Below are positions 16,477-25,609 of a stretch of DNA of 64,000 nt, in pieces. This stretch comes from JANNSX01 sp041397825 (GTDB taxonomy: Bacteria > Pseudomonadota > Alphaproteobacteria > Rhizobiales > Hyphomicrobiaceae), in the NCBI GenBank assembly GCA_041397825.1, contig JAWKVX010000008.1, positions 1 to 64,000 on the forward strand, read 5' to 3'. A program made the position numbers and the translations under genes. Position 1 is the stretch's first letter. The number at the start of each line of letters is the position of its first letter. The notes beneath the pieces were generated by a model, which was not told the origin of the DNA, made no database searches, and was given only the letters and a program-made list of their open reading frames with translations.

Positions 16477-18054
16477 ATGAGGGAGGCCAAGGCTACCGCT
16501 CGCGCCTGGGTGCGCGATCATCTGGACGAGCTCTCGGACTGGTGTGCCACCATCTTCGATTATGGCGAGTCGGCGTGGCGCGAGTACCGCTCGGCGGCGT
16601 TCTATGTCGATCTGCTTCGTGCCCATGATTTCGAAGTTGAAGCCGGCAGCGGCGGTATGCCGACCGCCTTCTCCGCGGTGTGGGAAAACGGCAAAGGCCC
16701 GACCATCGCCGGCTATGCCGAGTATGACGCCGTGCCCGGGAACTGCCAGGCGGCCGACGTCGTCCAGCGCCCGCGCGATGGACTATCGCCTTACGCCGCC
16801 GGTCATACCGATCCGCATTCGGGTCTGGGCATCTCGGGGCTGGGCGGCATTCTCGCGGCCAAGGCCGCGATGGAAAAACACGGCATCCAGGGCCGCCTCA
16901 AATTCATGGGCGAGCCGGCGGAGAAGTGCCGCGGCTCCAAGCCGATCCATGCCGCGCGCGGCTACTATGACGACATCGACGCGATGATCTCCTTCCATCC
17001 GATGTTCGCCATGCCCTATTCCAACACGGTTCGGTGGGACACGCATTGCGGCGCCGGCTATGGCGCCATCTATACCTTCACCTGTGAGAGCCCGGCGACC
17101 TGGCTCGGCACGGCCGGCGGCTCGATCGTGCAGGGCTATCATGCGGGCGCTCGCGTGCCTGGCGCCAACGACGCGGTCGTCCAGATGTACATGCTGGGCA
17201 AGACCTTGAAGGAGCATGTGCTGGCCTCAGGCACCAGTTGGTCGCTCAACGAGGCGATCCTCAACATGGGGCAGGCGACCGCCGACAACCTCCCCGCCGG
17301 GATGTCGCAGATCATGTATATGTCGCGCGTCCCAAGCCTCGAGATGGCCGAGCGCATCATGGTGGGCCTCGATCACTTCGCCGAGAGTGCCGCGCGTCTC
17401 GCCCATTGCAGCTGGCGCCGCGACTGGGTGTGCAAATCACGGCCCGGACTCGCCAATCATGCGATCGCGCGCACCACCTATCGCAATCTGGAGACGGTCG
17501 GCGCGCCGAAATGGCAGGGCGAGGCCATCCGGCTGGCGCAGGAGATTCAGAAATCGCTCGGCCTTGCGCCGATGGAGAGGCCCTATCTGCCCGATATCGA
17601 AGCGCTGATCGCGCCCGAGGAGGCCGAGCGGCGCGTGCGCCGGATCCTGCCGCCGACGCAGATGCACTACACCTCCGACGACTACACCGAGTATTGCTGG
17701 CACGCGCCGACGGTGCGTTTGACGGTGGCGCGGCCGATCCTGGCGCAGCCGCCAGGCGGCTTCGCCTACCCCGATTGGGTCGTCAATGCGCTGGGCGGGC
17801 TCAAGCCCACCATCGCGCCGATGCTGGACGTCGCGGCGCAAGTCATCGGCATGACGGCGATCGATCTCCTGAGCGATGGCGCCTCGCTCGCTGCCGCGCA
17901 AGCCGAGTTCGTCGAGCGCACCGGCGGCGGCAAGGGCGGGACCAAATGGCTGCCCCCGCTCTGCGACTATCCTCCGCCGATCCACTTCCGCTGGCCCGAA
18001 TACATCGAGACGGTGCGCGGCCGGGAATGGGTGATCCCGACCGTGCCGGCGTGA
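16477..18054 (+). CDS. M20-family amidohydrolase (AbgB-like), first of a tandem pair
   Basis: 525-aa peptidase M20/AbgB-like hydrolase. Landmarks are GYAEYDAVPGN (about residue 78; Asp metal ligand), GHTDPHSGLGISGLGG (about 109), MGEPAEKCRGSKPIHAARGYYDDIDA (about 148), ISFHPMF, and the C-terminal WHAPTVRL and TGGGKGGTKW. In the M20D/AbgB group the second motif is normally GHACGHN; here Asp replaces the metal-ligand Cys. The family cleaves amide bonds of aminoacyl or aminobenzoyl conjugates. It is 13 bases after the double-RidA gene, with a GAGAGGAG ribosome binding site. The substrate is unknown. Confidence 0.85.
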   Translation: MREAKATARAWVRDHLDELSDWCATIFDYGESAWREYRSAAFYVDLLRAHDFEVEAGSGGMPTAFSAVWENGKGPTIAGYAEYDAVPGNCQAADVVQRPRDGLSPYAAGHTDPHSGLGISGLGGILAAKAAMEKHGIQGRLKFMGEPAEKCRGSKPIHAARGYYDDIDAMISFHPMFAMPYSNTVRWDTHCGAGYGAIYTFTCESPATWLGTAGGSIVQGYHAGARVPGANDAVVQMYMLGKTLKEHVLASGTSWSLNEAILNMGQATADNLPAGMSQIMYMSRVPSLEMAERIMVGLDHFAESAARLAHCSWRRDWVCKSRPGLANHAIARTTYRNLETVGAPKWQGEAIRLAQEIQKSLGLAPMERPYLPDIEALIAPEEAERRVRRILPPTQMHYTSDDYTEYCWHAPTVRLTVARPILAQPPGGFAYPDWVVNALGGLKPTIAPMLDVAAQVIGMTAIDLLSDGASLAAAQAEFVERTGGGKGGTKWLPPLCDYPPPIHFRWPEYIETVRGREWVIPTVPA

Positions 18055-18077
18055 AGCGTCAATCGAGGGGCGACCCG

Positions 18078-19655
18078 ATGTCCGATGCCAAATCCACCGC
18101 CCGCAGCTGGGTCCGCGAGAACCTCGCCGACATCTCGGACTGGTGCGCGACGATCTTCGACTTGGGCGAGACCGCCTGGCGTGAGTACCGCTCGGCGGCC
18201 TTCTACGTCGATTTGCTCCGCAATCAGGGATTCGAGGTCGAGGTGGGAAGTGCCGGCATGCCGACCGCCTTTTCGGCCGTCTGGGAAAACGGCAAAGGCC
18301 CGACGATCGGCGGCTATGCGGAGTACGATGCAGTACCCGGCAATTGCCAAGCCGCCGATGTCGTCAAGCGCCCGCGCGTTGGTCTGTCGCCCTATGCCGG
18401 TGGGCACACGGACCCGCACTCGGCCCTCGGCGTCGCCTCACTCGCGGGCTTCCTCGCCGCCAAATCAGCGATGGAAAAGCACGGCATCCCGGGTCGCCTC
18501 AAATTCCTCGGCGAGCCCGCCGAGAAGGTGCGCGGCTCGAAACCGATCCACGCCGCCCGCGGCTACTACGACGACATGGATGCGGCGATCTCCTTCCACC
18601 CGATGTTTGCCCTCCCCTACTCGAACACGGTGTACTGGGACACCCACTGCGGCACGGGCTATGCCGCCATGTACACGTTCACTTGCGACGAGCCTGAGAG
18701 TTGGCTCAACGCCTCGGCGAAGGCCGGCATCCAGGCCTACCACATCGGCACCCGCGTGCCCGGCGCCAATGACGCCGTCGTGCAGATGTACACCAATGGC
18801 AAGACGTTGAAAGAGCATGTGCTCTCCTCCGGCATGAGCTGGTCCATGAACGAGGCGATCCTGCTCATGGGACAAGCCACTGCCGACAACCTTCCGGCGC
18901 ATATCGCCCAGATCATGTACATCGCGCGCGTGCCGACCATCGAGATGGCGGAGCGGGTCATTCGCGGCCTCGATCATTTCGCCGAGAACGCAGCGCGGCT
19001 CACCCACTGCAAGTGGCGGCGCGACTGGGTGTCCAAGTCGCGGCCAGGCCTCGCCAACCACGCGATCGCGCGGACGACCTACGCCAATTTCGAAACGGTC
19101 GGCGCGCCCCAATGGAAGGGCGAGGCTGTTCGCCTCGCGCAAGCGATCCAGAAGAACCTCGGCATCGAACCGATGGAGTGCCCGTTCATGCCAGAGATCA
19201 GCACGCTTGCGCATCCCGAGGCGGTCGAGCGCCAGATTCGCGCCATGCTGCCGCCGACCCAGGAACACGTCTTCTCCGACGACTACACCGACTACTGCTG
19301 GCATGCGCCGACGGTGCGTCTCATGGTGGGTCGCCCGCTGCTGGCCCAGCCGCCCGGCGGCTTCGCCTATCCCGACTGGACCATCAACGCCTTGGGGGGC
19401 CTCAAGCCCACCATCGAGCCGACGCTCGACGTGACCGGCCAGGTGATCGGCATGACGATCGTCGATCTGTTGAGCGATGGCCACTCCTTGAAAGACGCGC
19501 AAGCCGAGTTCATCGCGCGCACCGGCGGCGGCAAGGGCGGCACGAAATGGATCGCGCCCCTCTGCGACTATCCTCCGCCACTCGACTTCAAATGGCCCGA
19601 ATACGTCGAGACGGTGCGGGGCCGAGAGTGGGTCGTGCCGACGGGAGTGGGGTGA
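18078..19655 (+). CDS. M20-family amidohydrolase (AbgB-like), second of a tandem pair
   Basis: Also exactly 525 aa and aligned without apparent gaps to the gene before it, with long identical blocks (for example SDWCATIFD, GPTI-GYAEYDAVPGNCQAADV, RVPGANDAVVQMY). By eye roughly three quarters of residues agree. It carries the same GHTDPHS variant of the metal motif and GEPAEKVRGSK. The start is the ATG at 18078, 23 bases after the previous stop, with GAGGGG upstream. The pair is a tandem duplication that has diverged; the two proteins may form a heteromer or split substrate range. Confidence 0.85.
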   Translation: MSDAKSTARSWVRENLADISDWCATIFDLGETAWREYRSAAFYVDLLRNQGFEVEVGSAGMPTAFSAVWENGKGPTIGGYAEYDAVPGNCQAADVVKRPRVGLSPYAGGHTDPHSALGVASLAGFLAAKSAMEKHGIPGRLKFLGEPAEKVRGSKPIHAARGYYDDMDAAISFHPMFALPYSNTVYWDTHCGTGYAAMYTFTCDEPESWLNASAKAGIQAYHIGTRVPGANDAVVQMYTNGKTLKEHVLSSGMSWSMNEAILLMGQATADNLPAHIAQIMYIARVPTIEMAERVIRGLDHFAENAARLTHCKWRRDWVSKSRPGLANHAIARTTYANFETVGAPQWKGEAVRLAQAIQKNLGIEPMECPFMPEISTLAHPEAVERQIRAMLPPTQEHVFSDDYTDYCWHAPTVRLMVGRPLLAQPPGGFAYPDWTINALGGLKPTIEPTLDVTGQVIGMTIVDLLSDGHSLKDAQAEFIARTGGGKGGTKWIAPLCDYPPPLDFKWPEYVETVRGREWVVPTGVG

Positions 19656-19661
19656 GGCTGT

Positions 19662-19720
19662 AGTAGATGCGGCTGACTCGGACTCCGATCGGCGGAAACC
19701 AATGTCAGCCGACATCTACT
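19662..19720. terminator. Long imperfect inverted repeat after the M20 pair
   Basis: Arms 19662-19677 and 19704-19720 pair over 16 bp with a single bulged base. They lie directly after the second M20 gene and before the convergent P450 gene. A short GCCGA/TCGGC hairpin follows at about 19721-19736. A bidirectional transcription end is likely. No U-tract is seen. Confidence 0.5.
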
Positions 19721-19830
19721 GCCGACAGACATCGGCATGAAAAGCTATCAATCGGGCCATCGGAGTGAGAGCCACCTGCCATCTTGGGCATTGCCTCAAT
19801 CCGGGATTGACACCACCGACAGAACGTCTG

Positions 19831-21129
19831 TCAATTCTTGGAGCGCCGGTGAACCCGAACAGGAAACGCTCGGAGCTGGCACATCTTGTGCCCGTCTATC
19901 CACTGTCCATGCGTCTCGAGGGGCTCCAGCTCGATGGCGGTTTCCGAGAGCACCTCGAGCAAGACGCGGGTCAACATCACCGAGACGAACCGCCCTGGAC
20001 AAATATGCAACCCACCACCAAACGTGGTGACGCCCTGGTGAGATCGCGTCGGATCGAAGTCGCCTGGAACCGGAAACGCCTTCGGATCTTGATTGCCAGC
20101 CCCCCACATCATGACGACTGTCGACCCCTTGGGAATCGAGAAGTCGTCGATCACGACATCGTCGAGCACATATCGGTTGAGCAGGATCACCGGCGGCTCC
20201 AGTCGCAAAGCCTCTGTGACAGCTCCTGCGAGCAGGGACGGAGTCTCACGGATTTGCTCCCGCGTCTTCGGGCGCGACGAGAGCGCAAAGATCGTATTCG
20301 CCGCCGCGAGCGCGGCCGTGTGGAAGCCGTCGAAGAGATTGCCGGCGATCAGGAGACCGACATTCGCGGGCACAATCCCCGCTCGCTCGGGATCATCATC
20401 GAACCTGATCCTCGCAAGCTCGGCGGCAAGACCTTCGACGAACGGATGTGCGCCTGCCTCGAGGCTGCGAAGAGCTCCGCGCTCGATGATCCTGCCATAC
20501 AGTTCGAAGGCCTGGTTCAGGTGGATCGACTGATCGAAATCGCGCTGCATGTAGAGCAGCGGCGTCATTGCTCGGACACAGGGCGTCAGTTCTGCGATCT
20601 CCGCATCGGTCAGGCCGATGAGCGCGCCCCAGAACTTGACCGTGAGTTGTTCGGCTAAGTCGGCCACCAGGTCGAACTCCGTCGCACTGCCCAGTCCGGA
20701 CAAAAGCTCCGTCACGATCTGTCGCGCCAACGGCTCCAGCTGGTCTGTAGACTTGGGGCCCATCTGGTTCAAGAGCGCGCGGCGAATGGGCCCGTGGATC
20801 GGATCGTTGGCGAAGAACACCTGATTGGACAAGACCCGAACGATGGCCTCGCGCGGTGGCTTCTCATCTTCGGTCGCGCGGGCGGAGGCTCCGCGCTGGG
20901 CAAGTACCGCCGGGGGGACGTTCGCGATCTCGCGCTTCGCACCGATGGCGCGCAGATCGGCATGCCGGAACACAACCAGCGCATTATCATCTGTTCTCAG
21001 GAAACGCGGCGCGTCGGCGGCAAACATGCGGACGCAAAAATCGCGGAAGCTGTTGCGACCGCCGCTAAAACCGACTTCAGTGAGTGTCGGCAACGCACCG
21101 ACATCGAGCACGGGCGCCAGATACAGCAT
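19831..21129 (-). CDS. Cytochrome P450
   Basis: 432-aa soluble bacterial P450. The heme-binding loop FGGGLHICPGRF has its Cys at residue 377. The K-helix ExxR is EALR, and FDPTRSHQGV fits the region before the heme loop. The I-helix reads IAGNLFDGFHTAALA: the conserved Thr is present but the usual acidic residue before it is His. Monooxygenation of an unknown substrate needs external ferredoxin and reductase, neither of which is adjacent. The ATG has a GTGAGG upstream. Codon use and base composition are less GC-biased than the surrounding genes, suggesting acquisition. Confidence 0.92.
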   Translation of the reverse strand: MLYLAPVLDVGALPTLTEVGFSGGRNSFRDFCVRMFAADAPRFLRTDDNALVVFRHADLRAIGAKREIANVPPAVLAQRGASARATEDEKPPREAIVRVLSNQVFFANDPIHGPIRRALLNQMGPKSTDQLEPLARQIVTELLSGLGSATEFDLVADLAEQLTVKFWGALIGLTDAEIAELTPCVRAMTPLLYMQRDFDQSIHLNQAFELYGRIIERGALRSLEAGAHPFVEGLAAELARIRFDDDPERAGIVPANVGLLIAGNLFDGFHTAALAAANTIFALSSRPKTREQIRETPSLLAGAVTEALRLEPPVILLNRYVLDDVVIDDFSIPKGSTVVMMWGAGNQDPKAFPVPGDFDPTRSHQGVTTFGGGLHICPGRFVSVMLTRVLLEVLSETAIELEPLETHGQWIDGHKMCQLRAFPVRVHRRSKN

Positions 21130-21661
21130 GGCGAGACCTCACTTGCCTTGGCTGCGGCGCTTCAGGAGGGGGCCAGCCGCCACCATTAAGTCTTAGCAGG
21201 GCAAGAACCGACAAGGAACCGGCAATGTCCCATGTGCACGCATAAGCCACGACCGCACGCGACAGCGACTGGGTTGTTCCGATAGGCGTGGGTTGTCGAT
21301 CACGCGTATTGGTGGATGAGAGACGGGTCGCTCACGACCTCGTGGGTATGGAGGATTGAGACGCAACGAAGGCTTGTATCGAGACGCTGGCGCAGTCAGG
21401 CGACAACTCGCATGGGCGATTTCGCAAGGTGCGCTCACGATTTTCGAATCGGTCGCGTTCTGACGATCTTTCACAATCTTAGGCGTGATGTATTCACCGT
21501 CATGATCGCGCATGTCGGCGCCGGCCTTCTTGACGTCATGAGTACGGGAGCAGGCGCAAGCTGACGTGTGAATGACGGGCCGTGGCTGAGGACGCCTCCC
21601 CGAATACACAACGGCCCGGAACGATGCTCCGGGCCGTCTGATTGCCTACCTGTCGCTCTAC
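21130..21661. other. Intergenic region upstream of the P450 gene
   Basis: About 530 bases between the P450 start and the NlpD-like stop. Apart from the hairpin at its right end I see no gene with a recognisable motif; several short open frames look like noise. Base composition is more AT-rich than the neighbours. It must hold the P450 promoter. Confidence 0.5.
21611..21637 (-). terminator. Rho-independent-type terminator of the nlpD-like gene
   Basis: Perfect 10-bp stem (21611-21620 and 21628-21637) with a 7-base loop. It lies 24 bases beyond the stop of the LysM/M23 gene, and TTGTGTATT follows on the minus strand. Confidence 0.75.
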
Positions 21662-23140
21662 TCACCCGCCCGACATGTGCGGCAGCGGATCGACCGGTTG
21701 GGAGCCCTTGCGCAGCTCGAAGTGGAGTTGCGGCTGGTCGACGTCGCCGGTCTTGCCGGCCCTGGCGATTACCTGACCGCGCGAGACCGTATCGCCGCGC
21801 TTCACCGTGATCTCGTCGTTGTGGGCGTAGGCCGAGACCCAGTTGTCGGCATGCCGGATCAGCACAAGCTTGCCATAGCCTTTGAGCTCGTCGCCGGCAT
21901 AGGCGACGACGCCGTTCTCGGCCGCCTTCACATCGGTTCCGAGCGGCACCGCGACATTGATGCCGTCGTTGCGGCCGCCGTCGAGGGTGTCGCCGAACTT
22001 GCCGACGATCCGGCCCTTGACCGGCCAGCGGAAGCGGGCATCGGTGCGCGCCTCCGGCTCGCTGTCCTCATCCACGGAGCGGGCAACGACCTGGTCGGTG
22101 GTCTCATCGCTGCTCGCGGGCCCCTCGTCGTCGGACGTGACGGGCGCGGCAGTCGCCTCGCTGTCGTAGCCCGAGTCCTGAGTGTCGATCGGGGTGTAAC
22201 CGCTGTCACTCGGCTCGTCGATCGTCGTGTTCGGCCGGATGGCGGCCACTCGCTTCTTGGGTTGCGGCTCCTGATCGGCATAGCTCGCTCCCCCCGCTGC
22301 GCCCGGAATGCGCAACGATTGGCCGACGCGCAGTTTCGACGGATCGTCGATGCCGTTCGCCTCGGCGAGGTCTTCCGCCCGGACATTGAACCGGCGGGCG
22401 ATGCCGTAGAGGCTGTCGCCGCTCTGGACCTTGTAGCTCTCGCCGTCGCCAGCCAGGCTGTAATCGCTCTGTGCCGGAGCTGCGAGAACAGGTTTCGCCT
22501 TGTAGAGGCTCCGGGCGGTCCGGGCCTTGCCCGCGGACGGCAGAGTGATGCGCTGGCCGATCCTGACCGACGGGCTCGGCAGATGATTGATCCGCATCAG
22601 CTCGGACATCGAGACGTTGTAGTCGCGAGCAATCTTGTAGAGGCTGTCGCCCTTGCGCACGATAACGACCCTGCCGTCGTCCGTTGTCTCGTAGCCACCG
22701 AAGGATGCGCTGGTGTCGTAGCCACCGGCATCTCCATAGGTGCCGCCATAGCCGCTCTGGTCGACCGGTACGTCGGGCAGACGCGCGACCTCGACATTCT
22801 TGCGGGAGGTCCCGGCATAGGGTCCGCCCTGATAGGTCTGATAGCCGCCGGAAGCCTGGGCGGCACCATCGTTGAAGACGGTCGGTCCCCGGTAGGCGAA
22901 GCCGCCATCGGTGGCAGGCGCCCCATAGCCGCCGCCGTATGTTGCGCTCGGGGGTGCTGCGGCGACCGGCTCGCTTGGCACCGGCGTCGTAGAGTTCGTC
23001 AGACCAAAGGCGGGGAAATCAAATCGCGACACGTCGGAGCTGCACCCCGCCATCGCGACAGAAAGGAGAACAGGCGCCACAAGCACCATACGGCTGCTGT
23101 GGGCCTCGAGAACTGCGATTCGACGCACGGTACTACCCAT
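21662..23140 (-). CDS. NlpD-like LysM/M23 peptidoglycan-associated lipoprotein
   Basis: 492 aa. The N-terminal lipoprotein signal ends at a lipobox (SVAMAGC). A low-complexity Gly/Tyr-rich region follows. There are two LysM peptidoglycan-binding domains, VIVRKGDSLYKIARDYNVSM... and YKVQSGDSLYGIARRFNVRA.... The C-terminal M23 (LytM) domain reads GRIVGKFGDTLDGGRNDGINVAVPLG and ends with LHFELRKG. The zinc His and Asp of the HxGxD pattern are replaced (NDGIN), as in E. coli NlpD, so it is probably an amidase activator rather than an endopeptidase. The start at 23140 has GAGG 9 bases upstream. The pcm-nlpD gene order supports the assignment. Confidence 0.88.
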   Translation of the reverse strand: MGSTVRRIAVLEAHSSRMVLVAPVLLSVAMAGCSSDVSRFDFPAFGLTNSTTPVPSEPVAAAPPSATYGGGYGAPATDGGFAYRGPTVFNDGAAQASGGYQTYQGGPYAGTSRKNVEVARLPDVPVDQSGYGGTYGDAGGYDTSASFGGYETTDDGRVVIVRKGDSLYKIARDYNVSMSELMRINHLPSPSVRIGQRITLPSAGKARTARSLYKAKPVLAAPAQSDYSLAGDGESYKVQSGDSLYGIARRFNVRAEDLAEANGIDDPSKLRVGQSLRIPGAAGGASYADQEPQPKKRVAAIRPNTTIDEPSDSGYTPIDTQDSGYDSEATAAPVTSDDEGPASSDETTDQVVARSVDEDSEPEARTDARFRWPVKGRIVGKFGDTLDGGRNDGINVAVPLGTDVKAAENGVVAYAGDELKGYGKLVLIRHADNWVSAYAHNDEITVKRGDTVSRGQVIARAGKTGDVDQPQLHFELRKGSQPVDPLPHMSGG

Positions 23141-23260
23141 CGACATGAACCTCGCGACCGCGCTCATTAGAAGTCCATAAAGGTTAAGGCTGCATTAACG
23201 GACGTGCCTGGCATCGACGCACCGGTTCCGCGGCAGACTGTGAATATGGAGATGATGCCG

Positions 23261-23905
23261 TCAGGGTTCGCTGCCCGGGAGCAGCGGTACGAACCGCACC
23301 GCGATGAGCCGCTCGTCATGGTACGTTCCACCCTTGCTCGTTACACGGTGGATGTACTGGTCCGCGACTGTCGCGCCCATCGGCAGCACCATGATCCCAT
23401 CGGGTGCGAGCTGCTCGAGGAGCGCTTTCGGCATCTCGGTTGCAGCAGCCGTCACCATGATACGATCGAAGGGCGCCGCCTCCGGCCAACCCGCGTACCC
23501 GTCACCCCACTTCGTCAGGACGTTGCGATAGCCCAGGCGGGCGAGTCGCTCTTTCGCTGACTGGTAGAGCTTCGCGTAGCGCTCGATTGTGCGGACTTGA
23601 CGGCAGAGTTGCGACAACACGGCGGCTTGATAGCCGGAGCCTGTTCCGATCTCGAGGACCGAGTGCCCGTCCTCGACGTGCAAAGCTTCGGTCATGTAAG
23701 CCACGACGAAGGGTTGCGAGATCGTCTGCCAGCAGGCGATGGGCAGCGCCGTATCTCGATACGCCTCATCGGCGAGGTCGGGATCGACGAAGTCCTCACG
23801 CGGCACGGCGCCGACGGCGGCGAGCACACGCTCGTCCCTGATGCCCCGCTCGCGCAACCAGCCAACGAGCTCCTGCGCCTCGCCTTTGCGGCCTGTCTCT
23901 GCCAT
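23261..23905 (-). CDS. pcm: Protein-L-isoaspartate O-methyltransferase
   Basis: 214-aa SAM-dependent enzyme that methylates isoaspartyl residues for protein repair. Characteristic segments are VPREDFVDP, the PIACWQTISQPFVVAYMTEAL (acceptor-side QTISQP), the SAM motif VLEIGTGSGYQAAVLSQL, WGDGYAGWPEAAPFDRIMVTAAA, and the LAPDGIMVLPMG strand. Length is normal. It lies 120 bases upstream of the NlpD-like gene on the same strand, the conserved surE-pcm-nlpD neighbourhood with surE absent. Confidence 0.94.
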   Translation of the reverse strand: MAETGRKGEAQELVGWLRERGIRDERVLAAVGAVPREDFVDPDLADEAYRDTALPIACWQTISQPFVVAYMTEALHVEDGHSVLEIGTGSGYQAAVLSQLCRQVRTIERYAKLYQSAKERLARLGYRNVLTKWGDGYAGWPEAAPFDRIMVTAAATEMPKALLEQLAPDGIMVLPMGATVADQYIHRVTSKGGTYHDERLIAVRFVPLLPGSEP

Positions 23906-23997
23906 GGACTGCGCCCCGATCTGAGGATCACCACGGCATCAGGACGCCGACCTCGGCACAATTGCCTTGAAGCAGATCAATCGCCCTGCGGTCTGCC

Positions 23998-24915
23998 TCA
24001 ACGAGGGCTCGACATGCGCTCCCTGAAGAGCGCATCGCCCGTCACGACCGCAAGCCCCAGCCATGCAAGCACGAACGTCGCGAGTTTCGCCGCCGAGAGC
24101 GGCTCACCGAATGCCAGGATCGCCATCAGGAAGTGGCCCGTCGGCACGATGTATTGCATGAGACCGATGGTCACGAGCGGCAGGCGCTGGGCAGCGGTCG
24201 CGAAGAGAATGAGCGGCACCACCGTGACCGGCCCCGAGAGCACGAGAAATGTGAACGTGCCGGCATCCGAGAAGGCGTGCCCCGTACCCTCGAGCCCGAG
24301 ATACAGAACATAGGGGATGGCGATGACGAGCGAGAACGCCGTCTCGATCAGCATGCCCTGGGCGGCTGGTACCGGAGTCTGCTTCTTGACGAAGCCGTAG
24401 AGCGCGAAGGTCGCCGCCATGACGAGCGACAGCCACGGGAACCGGCCAAGCAGGGCGCCTTGCGCGAGGATAGCGAGGACAACGAGACCAACCCCCAGCC
24501 ACTGGGCGCGCGACAAACGCTCACCAAGCAGGATCAGCCCGAGCAGCACGGACAGGATGGGATTGATGAAATAGGCGAAGCTCGAGTCGAGCACACGCCC
24601 TGCGTTGACCGCATAAACGAACACGCCCCAATTGAGATAGAGAAGCGCCGCCGAGGCGATGAGGCGCAGCAACACGGGCCGGTCGGCAACAAGCGCGGGC
24701 AGGAAACGAAGCTCACGCCGAGCCAAGAGAACGAGGGCGACGAGCAAGAAGGACCAGATCGCGCGATGCGCGATGATCTCCCATACGGGGACCGCGCTCA
24801 GCAGCTTGAAATAGCCGACGACCACTCCCCAGAAGGTGTAGCAGCCGGCGGCCATGACCAGGGCCTGGCGCTTGTCAGTGCTCGACGTGGGATGGTTTCG
24901 GGTGGTTTCGGCCAT
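23998..24915 (-). CDS. rarD: RarD-type EamA family transporter
   Basis: 305-aa inner-membrane protein with about ten hydrophobic segments in two EamA halves. The opening AAGCYTFWGVVVGYFKLLSAVPVWEIIAHRAIWSF and LNWGVFVYAVNAGRVLDSSFAYFINPILSVLLGL are typical of RarD. QYIVPTGHFLMAILAFGEPLS lies in the last third. RarD proteins belong to the drug/metabolite transporter superfamily; the substrate is unsettled, with chloramphenicol sensitivity the original phenotype. No operon partner is obvious. Confidence 0.9.
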   Translation of the reverse strand: MAETTRNHPTSSTDKRQALVMAAGCYTFWGVVVGYFKLLSAVPVWEIIAHRAIWSFLLVALVLLARRELRFLPALVADRPVLLRLIASAALLYLNWGVFVYAVNAGRVLDSSFAYFINPILSVLLGLILLGERLSRAQWLGVGLVVLAILAQGALLGRFPWLSLVMAATFALYGFVKKQTPVPAAQGMLIETAFSLVIAIPYVLYLGLEGTGHAFSDAGTFTFLVLSGPVTVVPLILFATAAQRLPLVTIGLMQYIVPTGHFLMAILAFGEPLSAAKLATFVLAWLGLAVVTGDALFRERMSSPR

Positions 24916-25008
24916 GGTCCGAGCGAGCTATGCGCTCAATGCGGCCGTCCGATCAAGCGTCGCGGTGCAGGGGCCGCATGCGTCGCCCGCATGCGCCGCA
25001 GCGGTCCG

Positions 25009-25461
25009 TCAAAGCCATTGCTTGTCGCCCACGACATACTGCTCATGGAACGTCTGGTCGTCCTTGATGAGGTAGATCACCGTCTCAGCGAGAGAGACGA
25101 CAGCCGACAGAAGGGTCGGAATCCCGAGCAGAAACATGCCGGGGAAGAAGCAGAGCAGATGGATGACACCGGCCCGAGTCTTGCCGAGATAGAATTTGTG
25201 GATGCCGAAGATGCCGACCAGAAAGGCGAGTGCGGCGGCGATGAACCGGTTCTTCTCGCCGGCGCCGAGCAACGACTGCCGGATGGGATAGACGCTCGTG
25301 GCCCGCGTAGCGGAGACCTCGAAGTCGACATCGCCGCCCGGGATGAGCGACGTCGCACCGCCCTCGATGTCGGCCCGACGAACGGCGTAGCGGTGACCGT
25401 CATCGCCGCTTATCATCCCCTCGCCTGTCCTGTTGTCATATCCCAGAACCTTGCCGCGCAT
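25009..25461 (-). CDS. TM2-domain protein with an N-terminal cold-shock-like fold
   Basis: 150 aa in two parts. Residues 1-50 (MRGKVLGYDNRTGEGMIS... ending VDFEV) read like a cold-shock/OB beta-barrel. Residues about 70-135 form a TM2 domain with two hydrophobic segments around GIHKFYLGKTRAGVIHLLCF, ending with IYLIKDDQTFHEQY. The family is small and of unknown function. A GGGAGG ribosome binding site lies before the ATG. It stands between rarD and parC. Confidence 0.85.
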   Translation of the reverse strand: MRGKVLGYDNRTGEGMISGDDGHRYAVRRADIEGGATSLIPGGDVDFEVSATRATSVYPIRQSLLGAGEKNRFIAAALAFLVGIFGIHKFYLGKTRAGVIHLLCFFPGMFLLGIPTLLSAVVSLAETVIYLIKDDQTFHEQYVVGDKQWL

Positions 25462-25609
25462 ATGAGCCTCCCCGGTCAGTCGCCGTCATGGGCGAGATAG
25501 ATGGGTGCTGTTCTCTTCATCGATTGTTCCTCGGGGAACACAGGCCGTTGATCTCGGACGCGTTGCAGCGACGAGCAGCCGCCGCGACATGTGAGACCGC
25601 GCGCACCCC

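Noticed and set aside
21193..21609. 138-codon minus-strand frame upstream of the P450 gene
   Set aside because: It begins next to the terminator of the NlpD-like gene, lacks a ribosome binding site and has no recognisable domain.
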